From: Thermococcus sibiricus MM 739
GTDB taxonomy: Archaea; Methanobacteriota_B; Thermococci; Thermococcales; Thermococcaceae
Assembly: GCF_000022545.1 (NCBI RefSeq)
Contig: NC_012883.1
Coordinates: forward strand, 736,276-800,275
Length of the DNA stretch: 64,000 nucleotides
Reading direction: 5' to 3'
Below the pieces are notes generated by a model, which ran no database searches, was not told where the DNA came from, and saw only the letters and a list, made by a program, of their open reading frames with translations. Made by a program: the position numbers and the translations under genes. This document shows, in pieces, positions 17,273 to 26,445 of the stretch (position 1 is its first letter; each line of letters opens with the position of its first letter).

Positions 17273-18170
17273 ACTTCTCACCAAGCCTAACAACATCAAA
17301 ATCTTGAGGAATTATAAACTTATACTCACATATCTTATTTGCCTCTTGGACATATTCCTCATATTTATACCTTGGTGCTCTGTGGAAAAGTGCCAAAAGC
17401 TCGACTTTAGCCCTTTTTGCAGTCTCACAAGCTTCCTCCACCGTGGAATGATAGCTATCTCCCTTGTCCTCTCTGCTTAAATATGTTGCCTCGTGGATCA
17501 ATAAGTCAGCTCTCTCCGAAAAGAGCTTTATCCTTTCACACTGCTCTGTATCACCCGTGTATACGATCTTTACACCTTTCTTTGGTTCTCCGGTAACATC
17601 TTCCAGATATATCAATTTTCCATTGATTTCTATTTTTCCTTTAATTTCGAGCTTTTTCATCCAAGGGCCAGGTTTCAATCCAAGTTCTCTGATTTTTTCA
17701 ACATCAAAATTCCCTCTTTTGTCATTTTCCTTGAAAACGTAGCCTAAGGCCGGGATACCATGGTCTACTTTGAAGCTCCATATTTCATAGTCTTTGAACT
17801 TTAGTCTTGTCTCCCCAAGCTCGTGGATATGGATCTCAAAACTTGGTCTAAAAAAGCCGCTCTTAAGATAGTTCTGAATGAACTCGAAGGTATATTTGGG
17901 CCCGTAGATGTAGAGTGGGCGCTCTCGCTTCCAAAGAGTCATCGTTTGGATAAGACTCATTAATCCTAAATAGTGATCGCCATGGAAATGAGTTATAAAA
18001 ATTTTTTCTATCTTCATTGGGCTCAATTTCGTTGTATCTAACTGTCTTAGTGTACCTTCCCCGATATCCCACAGAATTATCTCGCCTCCATACTTTAAGG
18101 CTATGGCTGGGACGTTTCTCTCTTTGGTTGGCATAATGCCTCCAGTTCCAAGGAAGATTACTTCAAGCAT
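17250..18170 (-). CDS. rnz: Ribonuclease Z
   Basis: A 306-residue tRNA 3'-processing endonuclease of the metallo-beta-lactamase fold. The zinc motif HFHGDH is at residues 61-66, a later Asp is in VYTGDTEQC and His in YHSTVEEA. Length and motif order match the short-form RNase Z of archaea and bacteria. It removes the 3' trailer of pre-tRNA before CCA addition. It heads an operon with TraB and a zinc-ribbon protein. Confidence 0.95.
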   Translation of the reverse strand: MLEVIFLGTGGIMPTKERNVPAIALKYGGEIILWDIGEGTLRQLDTTKLSPMKIEKIFITHFHGDHYLGLMSLIQTMTLWKRERPLYIYGPKYTFEFIQNYLKSGFFRPSFEIHIHELGETRLKFKDYEIWSFKVDHGIPALGYVFKENDKRGNFDVEKIRELGLKPGPWMKKLEIKGKIEINGKLIYLEDVTGEPKKGVKIVYTGDTEQCERIKLFSERADLLIHEATYLSREDKGDSYHSTVEEACETAKRAKVELLALFHRAPRYKYEEYVQEANKICEYKFIIPQDFDVVRLGEKYELSSLR

Positions 18171-18215
18171 GATCTAAAATCCACATGACAATTTAAAAGG
18201 TATTTCCTCTGTGGA

Positions 18216-18391
18216 TTATTTCCTCTTTTCGTGTATCCATAGAATGACACTAAGTATTAACGCCAAGGTTGAAATACCAATGGCAAAAGACTATTATCTA
18301 CTCAACATCCTTAGGGAATAATGCCAAGGTTATCTTGACAGTATCACTTTCATTTATCTACTTCTGTGGAATAATTGGATAAGTGTAAATC
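18216..18391 (-). pseudogene. Remnant of a membrane-anchored surface protein
   Basis: Translating the minus strand gives NESDTVKITLALFPKDVE followed by a stop and, in a shifted frame, a C-terminal hydrophobic helix IGISTLALILSVILWIHEKRK and a stop. This looks like the last part of a secreted protein with a C-terminal anchor, similar in layout to the intact gene next to it, but broken by stops and a frameshift. It is probably a decayed duplicate or the end of a truncated neighbour. Confidence 0.4.
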
Positions 18392-18392
18392 T

Positions 18393-19379
18393 TTACTTCC
18401 TCATTTTGATTCCTATTATAAGTGCAATAAAGACCGCTATGGCGAGAATAAATCCTCCATATGTTTCTTTCCTTGTGTAAAAAGTTTCTGATGGGTCCCC
18501 TTCAACACCATAAAAAGTAACGTTGTATATGAATGCGTGAGAACATGGAGCGCCTAGAGATGCTAAATAAAGGGGATGTTGAACTTGGACAGTTTTTTCA
18601 AACGCGATTCCATTTTTAAATAGTTTGACAGACAAATTGCCCTCTTGTAGCTTTAATTTTGCGTTGTAAATCCCGGGAGAAATATTAGCTGAGCAATAGC
18701 TGGTACAGTAATCCTTGGCTAGGCATACCTTTCCGTTATATATATTCAATATAGGGCAGGGTTCACTTTTCCACCCGTTTACAAGATCAACATCGCTACC
18801 ATCGTAGAGGAATGTGAAGTTCAGCTCAAATTCTCTCCAGTAGGTTTTGTTTGCAAACTCTAATGCACCGACCTTTGATTCTTTTACAGGACACGAACTG
18901 GATGGTATAAGAAGTAAAGGAAGCTCATTTGGCTTAATTTTTGAGATTATGAAAGTAAATTCTTTTACTATGACTTCGCATTCCCTAACTTTTAGGCTGA
19001 TATCAAGGACATAAGGCCCGCGGTCCAGATCATGGTGATGTGAGTATAAATCTGGTGTGAAAATTGGCAGATAAGAAACCCCGTTCATTCTTCCCGAGGT
19101 CCCATAGGACATATAAAAGGACTCTCCTTTTTTGTCCCTTAGCTTGATGTCACTGCTCAATGTACAGTTTCCTATTCCAGAAAGAAGTATACCTGCCCAA
19201 TAGAGGTATCCTGTCGTGTTTAACTCGTATCCCTTCCATTCGAAGGTTGTACCGCTGCCATCTGCCCATGCGAAGGTAGGGTCTCTTATCATGGTGTAAA
19301 CATCTGAGGAGAAGTTGAATGTATAGGCAGAGGCAAATGGGGCAAGGAACAAGAGGGCCAGCAAGCCGACATTTTTCAT
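18393..19379 (-). CDS. Secreted, membrane-anchored protein of unknown function
   Basis: A 328-residue protein with a signal peptide (MKNVGLLALLFLAPFASA) and a C-terminal transmembrane helix ending KMRK. The exterior contains several cysteine pairs (for example SSSCPVKES, CPILNIYNGKVCLAKDYC and SYC) that may form disulfides or a cysteine-rich domain, and NxS/T sequons. The ATG at 19379 has GGGGATAGG upstream. The function is not recognised; the layout suggests a cell-surface protein. Confidence 0.8.
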   Translation of the reverse strand: MKNVGLLALLFLAPFASAYTFNFSSDVYTMIRDPTFAWADGSGTTFEWKGYELNTTGYLYWAGILLSGIGNCTLSSDIKLRDKKGESFYMSYGTSGRMNGVSYLPIFTPDLYSHHHDLDRGPYVLDISLKVRECEVIVKEFTFIISKIKPNELPLLLIPSSSCPVKESKVGALEFANKTYWREFELNFTFLYDGSDVDLVNGWKSEPCPILNIYNGKVCLAKDYCTSYCSANISPGIYNAKLKLQEGNLSVKLFKNGIAFEKTVQVQHPLYLASLGAPCSHAFIYNVTFYGVEGDPSETFYTRKETYGGFILAIAVFIALIIGIKMRK

Positions 19380-19490
19380 ACCTATCCCCACCAATGACAG
19401 TTATCTAAATTACTATTGACAATTATATTTTAAAAAGCTTATGCGTAAGGTTAAAATGTTATCTTGCCTAAATTTTTTGAGGTGCGTTAA

Positions 19491-20450
19491 ATGGAGGAAC
19501 TCCTCAAAGCAATTCAGGAGAAAGACTGCAAAAGATTGGCAAGTTTGCTCTATTACAAGGTGGATGAGCTGAGTGAAGAGGACTTAAAGGAGGTTCTTGA
19601 GAGGGCCGAAAAACTGGTCCTTGAGTGTAAAGACTATGAGCTGTATAAGCTTGTTGTGTATTACTTCCTCGAATTCTTAAACATCGATAAGATTGAAGAG
19701 TTTGAGAAGCTAGCTGAAAAGGAAGATAGCTTCGAGGTTAAATATCACCTTGCCGATTTGTACTACCTTATAGGCGAATTGGAAAAAGCACTTGACCTTT
19801 ACAGAGGTCTTCTTGAGGAGGAGACAGAAAAAGGGAACCTTGAAAATATTGCAAAAATCTACTACAACATGGGACTCATTCACGAGGAGCTTTTGGAATA
19901 TGAGAAAGCTTTAGAACTTATGAACAAGGCTGAAAAAGTTCTCGATGACCTTGGAAAAGAAGAAGACGTCGTTCAGATTGGGATACACAAGGCATACATC
20001 ACATTTGAAATGGGAGAACTCTCAAAAGCAAAGGCCCAATTAGCTAGAATACTTCCTCAAGTGCTTGATAATAATCGTTTGAGGGCCCAAATACACTTGG
20101 TTTTTGAAGAGATATTCGAGGATAAAGATAATTATGAGGCAGCATTACATGAGTGTCTTTATGCAATGTTACATGCAAGGGACACGGAGTATTTCGATGT
20201 AGCGTTTGACTCATTGATTGATGTTTTATGGCAGATGATGATGGAAGACCAGTTTGAGACGGTTTACAACAACATGGACATGTTTACGAATGTATTTGAG
20301 GATATGAGGGAATTCTTTGAGGGTGTAAAAGCGGTGGCTCTATATAAGGATGGAAAAATAGGGAGAGAGGAAGTGAGCGAATACATCACTAAGATCGATG
20401 ATAGAAGGCTTTTGGATCTTCTTGAATTTCTAAGTGAAGCGGAACTCTGA
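19491..20450 (+). CDS. TPR-repeat protein
   Basis: A 319-residue acidic, almost all-helical protein. TPR-like units are visible, for example YHLADLYYLIGELEKALDLY and IYYNMGLIHEELLEYEKALEL near residues 85-150. Such proteins act as protein-protein interaction scaffolds. It is followed 23 bases later by a GNAT acetyltransferase gene on the same strand, so the two may be expressed together. No partner is evident. Confidence 0.85.
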   Translation: MEELLKAIQEKDCKRLASLLYYKVDELSEEDLKEVLERAEKLVLECKDYELYKLVVYYFLEFLNIDKIEEFEKLAEKEDSFEVKYHLADLYYLIGELEKALDLYRGLLEEETEKGNLENIAKIYYNMGLIHEELLEYEKALELMNKAEKVLDDLGKEEDVVQIGIHKAYITFEMGELSKAKAQLARILPQVLDNNRLRAQIHLVFEEIFEDKDNYEAALHECLYAMLHARDTEYFDVAFDSLIDVLWQMMMEDQFETVYNNMDMFTNVFEDMREFFEGVKAVALYKDGKIGREEVSEYITKIDDRRLLDLLEFLSEAEL

Positions 20451-20473
20451 TTTTCCTCTTTTTGGTGATTTTT

Positions 20474-21367
20474 ATGGTGGCGGTTAGGATAGCAACACTT
20501 GAAGATACTGAAGAGATAGTTGATGTTCATTGTTCAGGAATTGAGAGATGGTTTAGAAAGAGTGAAAATCGAGAAACCAGTTATAAAGAGTTGAGTATAA
20601 GGGAACGATATTTGCATGGAGGCCCTTGGATGAGTATTGAAACCTGTGCAATCCATTTGAATTATCTTCTCTTGGAAGGCCAAATCCCCCTTGTAGCAGA
20701 AGTGGATGGAAAGATAATAGGAAATGCTGAAGTACTGATAAGCGAAGAACCGATAAAAGGGGAGATAATGAAAATAGCTCACATAGATGTTCTTGAAGTT
20801 CATAAGAATTTCAGAGGGGAAGGAGTGGGACGAGAAATTATTAAATTTGTTGAAGAACTTGCTAAGGAGAATGGATGTGAGCTTGTAACTGTTACTCCAG
20901 AAAAGTCGGCAGTTGGTTTTTATAAGAAAGTTGGTATTGAGGAGATTATACATAAGGCAAGTTTTGTCGAATTTGATTTGGAGCAGTTTTCAGAGGAAAT
21001 TGAACCGGAACTCTTTAAGTTCTCATGGAATGAGATCGAGGGATTAGAAATGGTTGCCGGAAAGTTCCAGACTTCTTACCATCATTGGTTTACAGCCTTT
21101 AAAGACAGAATTGCTGGAATAGACGATAAGAATTATCTTGAAAGTGGCAGAATTCGGGGATCTTATTATGTTCTTGAAGAATCTTTCTTCGATAGATCTC
21201 TTGTTACCGCCTATCTATGGGGTAAAAAGGAGGATCTAATCCTCTTGCTTAGCAGAGCAGGAAGTTTGGGGTTTAGGAAACTTCGAACAATAATTGAAAA
21301 AGATTTGGTGGAAAAATTCGAACCAAAAACACTGGATAGTGTCGTTATACTTGCAAAGCGCCTTTAA
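20474..21367 (+). CDS. GNAT family N-acetyltransferase
   Basis: A 297-residue protein whose N-terminal 170 residues form a GNAT domain: the acetyl-CoA binding loop is NFRGEGVGREII (R/Q-x-x-G-x-G/A pattern) and the region VTVTPEKSAVGFYKKVGIEE follows. About 120 additional C-terminal residues are of unknown function. GGTGATTTTT precedes the ATG at 20474. It overlaps the convergent mobA gene by 23 bases. The substrate is unknown. Confidence 0.85.
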   Translation: MVAVRIATLEDTEEIVDVHCSGIERWFRKSENRETSYKELSIRERYLHGGPWMSIETCAIHLNYLLLEGQIPLVAEVDGKIIGNAEVLISEEPIKGEIMKIAHIDVLEVHKNFRGEGVGREIIKFVEELAKENGCELVTVTPEKSAVGFYKKVGIEEIIHKASFVEFDLEQFSEEIEPELFKFSWNEIEGLEMVAGKFQTSYHHWFTAFKDRIAGIDDKNYLESGRIRGSYYVLEESFFDRSLVTAYLWGKKEDLILLLSRAGSLGFRKLRTIIEKDLVEKFEPKTLDSVVILAKRL

Positions 21368-21932
21368 TCTTTTTTAAATCACTTTTTGCGTTTATATTGA
21401 AAAGACTCTCTTGCCATTCCAATGGTAGGGACTCTATTTTTATGTAACAGGGGCTTGAGGCCCTTATTGCTTTTCCAAGCATATATTCGCCTTTTTCTAT
21501 TTGTCTTTTAATCATTTCTAGAAAATCTTGGGAATAAGCGGCGTGAAGGGGTTCAAGATATCCGTTTTTCCATTTTGGCACACATACCAGAGTGTTAGAC
21601 TCATGAAATTTTTCTACAATCCAATCAACGAATTTGGGGTTTATGAGGGGCATGTCACCTGCAACTACAAAAACATCTGCAAAGTGGGATATGGCAGTAT
21701 AAACTCCCCCTATTGGGCCTATTTTGAGTTTATCAACAACGACACTAAAACCAAGCTTTTCAAAGCTTTTCATTTTTTCTTTAGAGGTTACTATAACAAT
21801 TTCTTCTATCTTTTTGGCGTTTAACACTCTCTCTATTGTGTGAAGTATCAGGGGTTTCCCATTAATTTTATAGAGGAGTTTTTCTCCTCCAAAACGACTT
21901 GATTTGCCTCCAGCTAGGACTACACCTATCAT
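21345..21932 (-). CDS. mobA: Molybdenum cofactor guanylyltransferase-like protein
   Basis: A 195-residue nucleotidyltransferase. The N-terminal VVLAGGKSSRFGGEKLL matches the MobA consensus LAGGxSxRxGxxK, and GDMPLINPKF contains the metal-binding Asp. MobA attaches GMP to molybdopterin; in Thermococcales it would serve tungsten- or molybdenum-pterin enzymes. The ATG overlaps the stop of the upstream NAD-kinase-like gene (ATGA), so the two are co-translated. Confidence 0.87.
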   Translation of the reverse strand: MIGVVLAGGKSSRFGGEKLLYKINGKPLILHTIERVLNAKKIEEIVIVTSKEKMKSFEKLGFSVVVDKLKIGPIGGVYTAISHFADVFVVAGDMPLINPKFVDWIVEKFHESNTLVCVPKWKNGYLEPLHAAYSQDFLEMIKRQIEKGEYMLGKAIRASSPCYIKIESLPLEWQESLFNINAKSDLKKIKGALQV

Positions 21933-23050
21933 ATTACTTTCACCATTCTCTCAGCCCAGGGGGATATTCTAACTTTTATATACCCCCTGAGTTTTTCATC
22001 CACTTCTCTTTCCCCGGTATAAACTCTTATTGGCCTTCTAACCTTGGCCGGACTAGCCACTACTATAATATTTTCCTTGGGGATTTGACTTAAAATTTTT
22101 GGAGAAAACTGCTGGTTTCCCCTGCCAAAGAGAAAGTTAAGGCCCCCTACAATGGTTACTATTATTTTTGGGGCTTTATCAATGTATTTGAGCAAATCCT
22201 TTTCTTGAGCATCTTTTACTACCAGTTTGGCTTTTCCATCTTTGATTTCAACTATGTCAACTCCTAAAAGTGTTCCATTGATTCCAAGCCTGTCTTTTAT
22301 CTTTTTTATTGTAGAACCCGCTCCTAGGAAATAGATTCCATCCTCAAGCTCTTCCACCAGAGTATTGGCTATGGCCTCAAGTTCTTCCTCCTCATCAAGT
22401 GGAGTGGCCTCTTTGGCACTTTGTACAAGCGTTTCAACATAAGGTACAAGGCATTTTCCGTAGAGCTGGGCCTTTACTTCATCATGCCTGTATGCATTTT
22501 CATCCAGGTCAAGAATTTCCTTCTCAATTAGTTTTGCATTTCCTTTTGTGAATTCAACTAAAAGCCTCGCTGCATCCTCTGGAGATGTAGCAAAGACTCC
22601 TGAAAACATCTTAACGCCGGTTGGAATTCCCAATATTGGCTTTTTTTCGTCTATTGCTTCATAAATATCTCTTGCGGTCCCATCTCCGCCTGCGAATACA
22701 ATTATATCAACATCTTTGCTCATGAACTTTGTGAGTGTTTTTGTGTCTTCTTTGTTGGTATTCGGGATTTTAACACCTAAAATTTCCTTTTCTCCAATTT
22801 TTCTATGCTTGATGACGTGATATGGAAATTCAAACTCTTTGAGGGCGTCTTCCCCTAATCCATCGGGGCCTGTGAAAAACTTGATACTTACATCATAATG
22901 GGAGAGTTCTTTCAGAAAAAGCTTCGTAAACTCGATTGCTATTGGTTCAGCCCCTCTCCGTATAGCTTCTTCCACTACTCCGTCAGTTCCTTTTAAAGCG
23001 ACTCTTCCCCCCATTCCAGCTATTGGATTTACTATTAATCCAGCTTTCAT
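21929..23050 (-). CDS. ATP-NAD kinase family protein (AcoX-like)
   Basis: A 373-residue protein with the N-terminal LIVNPIAGMGGRVALKGTDG and the diagnostic FAGGDGTARDI motif of NAD/diacylglycerol kinases, followed by LGIPTGVKMFSG. It is longer than classical NAD kinase, and its C-terminal part contains FLGAGSTIKKIKDRLGINGTLLG, typical of the ATP-NAD/AcoX kinase branch found in archaea. The exact substrate of this branch is not settled. Co-transcribed with mobA. Confidence 0.87.
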   Translation of the reverse strand: MKAGLIVNPIAGMGGRVALKGTDGVVEEAIRRGAEPIAIEFTKLFLKELSHYDVSIKFFTGPDGLGEDALKEFEFPYHVIKHRKIGEKEILGVKIPNTNKEDTKTLTKFMSKDVDIIVFAGGDGTARDIYEAIDEKKPILGIPTGVKMFSGVFATSPEDAARLLVEFTKGNAKLIEKEILDLDENAYRHDEVKAQLYGKCLVPYVETLVQSAKEATPLDEEEELEAIANTLVEELEDGIYFLGAGSTIKKIKDRLGINGTLLGVDIVEIKDGKAKLVVKDAQEKDLLKYIDKAPKIIVTIVGGLNFLFGRGNQQFSPKILSQIPKENIIVVASPAKVRRPIRVYTGEREVDEKLRGYIKVRISPWAERMVKVI

Positions 23051-23089
23051 TTTTATCCCTCTTTTACGTTATGTGCATTTAAATTAAAC

Positions 23090-24601
23090 TTAACGCATGT
23101 ATTTCCTTGCAAAAACCGTCAGGAAAACTGCCCACATAAACATCCCGAAGAGAGCTTCAATGGAAGCGAACACTCTTCCAATTCCAATAGGATGTAAATC
23201 TCCATAGCCTAGAGTTGTTGCTGTTACCACACTAAAGTATTCATAATCTAAGAAGCTCTCTAAAGGAACACCAAAACTTGTTACACTTCTGGTAATATAG
23301 AAAATCGTAGGAAAAACAAAATTAACCATAGCTATCCAGATCAAGATCGGTCTTTTCCAATCTGTTCCGTATTTGCATGTTAAATCTGCAAAAAACCATT
23401 CAAAAAGACCTTCTAAAAGGTGTATGTAGTGTTTCATTTTGGTTTTGGCCTTTCTAAAAGGAAAGGCTGGCAATTTTATACTAATCCCAAGTTTAGGCAA
23501 ATAAGTCATATACCTTCCCATTTTTTGTTTTCTCTGTGCAAGCATTTCTAAATAGTAGTACTCATCTGCTTTCTCTTTATCTCCACTTTTTTCCCATGTG
23601 ATTCTTGCTAATCTGTAGAAAAACTCTTCCATTGTAGGATTATTAAAACTGCAGTCTTCAAGGATCACAAATCCTTTTACACTTAATTCTGCTGGGAGAT
23701 TTGGAAGCACGGTTAAGTTCCATGTCGTGTCTCCGTAAAAAGCAGTCCCTCTAAACACTAGGTTGTTGTGAATGAGCGTGTGAATGAACTCGGGGATCTT
23801 TAGCCTTCCGCCTCTAATCTCAACATGGCCTAGAACTTCAAGATTCTCAAATTGAAGGGTTCCATTAAAGTTTCTAATAAAAATTCTTACTTGTCGCTTG
23901 AATCTTGGATTCGGATCAAACTCTATATTTTTTATGAGAAGTACTTTTGCTTTTACGTGTCTTTTCGATATCTTGGAGGGATTTACCCCATATTCATCTA
24001 AAATCTCTTTAAGCAAAGGATAGTGGGAGTTTATCCCTATTTTTCTAACTTTTTTAAGATCAGAGAGTTCTATTCTTCCATGAATGCTTTCTTTTTCTCC
24101 ATATTCCTCTTCACCCTTTATTTTCTTCTCAGAGTGTTGCACAGAATTCATCATCAGATACCTAACTGCACTGTTTTTTAGGGAGATTGAATTTTCGAAT
24201 TCAATATCGAGGGCATTAAATCCATAAAGGGTTGAATTTTTTATCCATATTGTTCCTATAGATGAACTTACTAATATAACCCTTTCAATTTCAGAATTGA
24301 AGAGAGATAAACCCTTTAAATCAGAATTCTCGACAATGAGACTTTTTATTTTTGAGTTCTTGAATACAAGAGGATTTTTAATTGTCATATTTGAAATATT
24401 GGCTTCATACAACTGAACACCTTCAAAATATCGGATTCCTCTTTCTAGTTTTCTTTCAAATGCTCTCTTTTTAATCTCTTTTAATCTTTCTCCATAAAGT
24501 AATTCTCCCTCATCAATAGGGACATGGAGTGAGCAATACTTTGAACCAGCTAGAGCTTTTGTTTTACACTTCTCACCATTTTCAAAAGTGTATTCACACA
24601 T
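23090..24601 (-). CDS. Potassium-channel fusion with zinc-binding and beta-helix regions
   Basis: A 503-residue protein with three parts. Residues 1-28 carry MCEYTFENGEKCKTKALAG then YCSLH, a C-C-C-H zinc-binding pattern. Residues about 45-330 are repetitive beta-strand sequence (SLFNSEIERVILVSSSIG and similar) like pentapeptide or beta-helix proteins. Residues about 405-503 contain two transmembrane helices around a pore with TTLGYGDLHPIG, the potassium selectivity filter. The beta region probably forms a cytoplasmic gating domain. The ATG at 24601 has GGTGATATAC. It lies 14 bases after the ParB-like gene. Confidence 0.85.
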   Translation of the reverse strand: MCEYTFENGEKCKTKALAGSKYCSLHVPIDEGELLYGERLKEIKKRAFERKLERGIRYFEGVQLYEANISNMTIKNPLVFKNSKIKSLIVENSDLKGLSLFNSEIERVILVSSSIGTIWIKNSTLYGFNALDIEFENSISLKNSAVRYLMMNSVQHSEKKIKGEEEYGEKESIHGRIELSDLKKVRKIGINSHYPLLKEILDEYGVNPSKISKRHVKAKVLLIKNIEFDPNPRFKRQVRIFIRNFNGTLQFENLEVLGHVEIRGGRLKIPEFIHTLIHNNLVFRGTAFYGDTTWNLTVLPNLPAELSVKGFVILEDCSFNNPTMEEFFYRLARITWEKSGDKEKADEYYYLEMLAQRKQKMGRYMTYLPKLGISIKLPAFPFRKAKTKMKHYIHLLEGLFEWFFADLTCKYGTDWKRPILIWIAMVNFVFPTIFYITRSVTSFGVPLESFLDYEYFSVVTATTLGYGDLHPIGIGRVFASIEALFGMFMWAVFLTVFARKYMR

Positions 24602-24615
24602 GTATATCACCAATA

Positions 24616-25014
24616 TTATTCTTTAACAATCACGATATCGTCTAAACTGTTTAACTTTGCTTTTTTTGTAGACTTCTCGATTTTTGTTGGAATATCCCGA
24701 ATGGGCCTTAATATTATCGACTCGACTTGCGAGAATCCAAGTTTTTTCCTGGCATAAGCCCGATGGTGCCCGTCTAAGATGTAATACTTCCCTTTATGCT
24801 CCAAAACAATTACTGGAGCATCATATCCATGTACTATCTCTTGAAGTACCACTAATAGTTTTTTCTCGCTCAATTGCCACTGGGTGGGGATTAGAACATC
24901 AGTAGGCAGATATTTATGTTCTGACTCAAAAGGTGTTCCATAAAGAATCTCATTTTCTCTCTTTATTCGCTCAGCCCTCTTAAATGCTTCTTCTCTTGTT
25001 ATGAGTCTAATCAC
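24616..25014 (-). CDS. ParB/sulfiredoxin-fold protein
   Basis: A 132-residue single-domain protein. PTDVLIPTQWQLSEKKL and the motif YILDGHHRAYARKKLGF match the ParB/Srx nucleotide-binding fold. In Thermococcus a ParB-like protein was shown to be an ADP-dependent serine kinase (SerK), but that enzyme is larger, so the role here is open. It is the first gene of a minus-strand operon running to mobA. A DNA partitioning role is unlikely because no HTH domain follows. Confidence 0.75.
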   Translation of the reverse strand: MIRLITREEAFKRAERIKRENEILYGTPFESEHKYLPTDVLIPTQWQLSEKKLLVVLQEIVHGYDAPVIVLEHKGKYYILDGHHRAYARKKLGFSQVESIILRPIRDIPTKIEKSTKKAKLNSLDDIVIVKE

Positions 25015-25187
25015 TTTTAACTCCCCTAATAACTATAAAGGCTCCAAAGTTCTTTAGCTTATCGCTAAACTTTTCACCAAGCCTTTCGCTAATATTAACA
25101 AAGGGGAAAAGAGGGGGAGATAAATAATTCCTTTGCTTTTAATTTCTTTAAACCTGCATTACAGCTTCTCCTATCAGGTCTGTTGAG

Positions 25188-25223
<36 letters not shown>

Positions 25224-25257
25224 AAAAGAAAAAGTAATATTTATCAAATTTTGTATT

Positions 25258-25932
25258 TTATTCGAATTCTTCCTTTTTCTTCTCCCGATTCCATATGTAA
25301 TCTAAAAGAGGTCTGATTCTTTCCCAAACTTCTTCGATTCCTCCGTGACCATTTATCTGCACATACACCCCTTGGCCTTTGTAAAACTTGATAATTGGTT
25401 CCATGTTGTTGATATAAATATCGTATCTCCTTGATACTATCTCTGGTGTGTCATCTTCCCTTTGAATAACCTCCCCACCACAAATATCGCATTTCCCAGG
25501 AACTTTGGAGGGATTGTATTTTATATGGTAGACTGCTCCGCACTGTCTACAGATTCTTCTTCCGGAAATTCGTGTTATACTCTCTTCTTTTGAGATGAAG
25601 ATATCAATTGCAAGTTTTATTCTAATTCCATGATCGTAAAGGAAATTTTCTAAAGCTAAAACCTGTTCGGCTGTTCTTGGATATCCATCGATAATAAAGT
25701 TCTCTCTTTTTTTCCTTAGTCTTGAGAGGACTAGAGTGTTTATGACAGTATCGGGTAAAAGGTCACCCTTTTCTATGTACTTTTTCATTTCCCTTCCAAG
25801 AGCATTCCCTTTGTTTATCTCTGCTCTTATTATATCCCCTGAGGCTATGTATTCTAGGTTATATTTTTCAATGATTCTCCGTGAATGGGTGGATTTTCCA
25901 GAACCAGGAGGGCCAAAAATCAAGATGTTCAT
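25258..25932 (-). CDS. adk: Adenylate kinase
   Basis: A 224-residue bacterial-type (long) adenylate kinase, 2 ADP to ATP plus AMP. The P-loop GPPGSGKST is at residues 7-15, the AMP site follows in IASGDIIRAE and FIIDGYPRT, and the LID carries a Cys4 zinc site (Cys128, Cys131, Cys148, Cys151). Thermococcales are known to use this zinc-bearing form. The ATG at 25932 is followed immediately by the P-loop. The gene stands alone, divergent from the 25991 gene. Confidence 0.96.
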   Translation of the reverse strand: MNILIFGPPGSGKSTHSRRIIEKYNLEYIASGDIIRAEINKGNALGREMKKYIEKGDLLPDTVINTLVLSRLRKKRENFIIDGYPRTAEQVLALENFLYDHGIRIKLAIDIFISKEESITRISGRRICRQCGAVYHIKYNPSKVPGKCDICGGEVIQREDDTPEIVSRRYDIYINNMEPIIKFYKGQGVYVQINGHGGIEEVWERIRPLLDYIWNREKKKEEFE

Positions 25933-25990
25933 TCGACCACCAATATAGATATATATTTAATAGTGCATTAAAGCATTATGGTGATGCCTG

Positions 25991-26440
25991 ATGCCCAGGC
26001 TCTCGACTGGTTTTGTTAGGGCAAATGGATATGCCAACAAGGTTAGAAAGGTTCTATTTGCTTTAACACGAGGTAAAATTGTACCAGAAAATGTTGTGAG
26101 GGCCTCTGCTCAGCTAAACCAGTACTTGTTTGATAAACTCCAAGAACTGAATGTGAAAAAGGAAGATGTTGTGAGGATTTCAATAGGCTTCAGTATTAAA
26201 AGTGGTGAGATAGAATGGAACTATGATAGCTTGCAAATTGAGGTTTATAAGAAAGAGGAAGAAGAAAAGCTCGCTGAGGCCATGGAAGAGGTTGAAGAAA
26301 GTGAAAGAGCCTTAGAAGCTATCATAAATGAACTTAGTAATCTTTCAGAAAAACTGAAAGAACTTAGTGAAGAGGTCTCCCAAATAGTTGAAACACTTAA
26401 AAGAGAACACACTTCACTAAAACTGGAATTTGAAAAATAA
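25991..26440 (+). CDS. Conserved archaeal protein with C-terminal coiled coil (possibly DUF2258)
   Basis: A 149-residue protein. The first 90 residues (LSTGFVRANGYANKVRKVLF...) form a mixed alpha/beta domain that I associate, with limited certainty, with DUF2258 of Thermococci and Sulfolobales. The rest is a Glu/Lys-rich heptad-like coiled coil. GGTGATGCCTG precedes the ATG at 25991. It is divergent from adk and convergent with the NYN genes. Function unknown. Confidence 0.75.
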   Translation: MPRLSTGFVRANGYANKVRKVLFALTRGKIVPENVVRASAQLNQYLFDKLQELNVKKEDVVRISIGFSIKSGEIEWNYDSLQIEVYKKEEEEKLAEAMEEVEESERALEAIINELSNLSEKLKELSEEVSQIVETLKREHTSLKLEFEK

Positions 26441-26445
26441 GGTTG

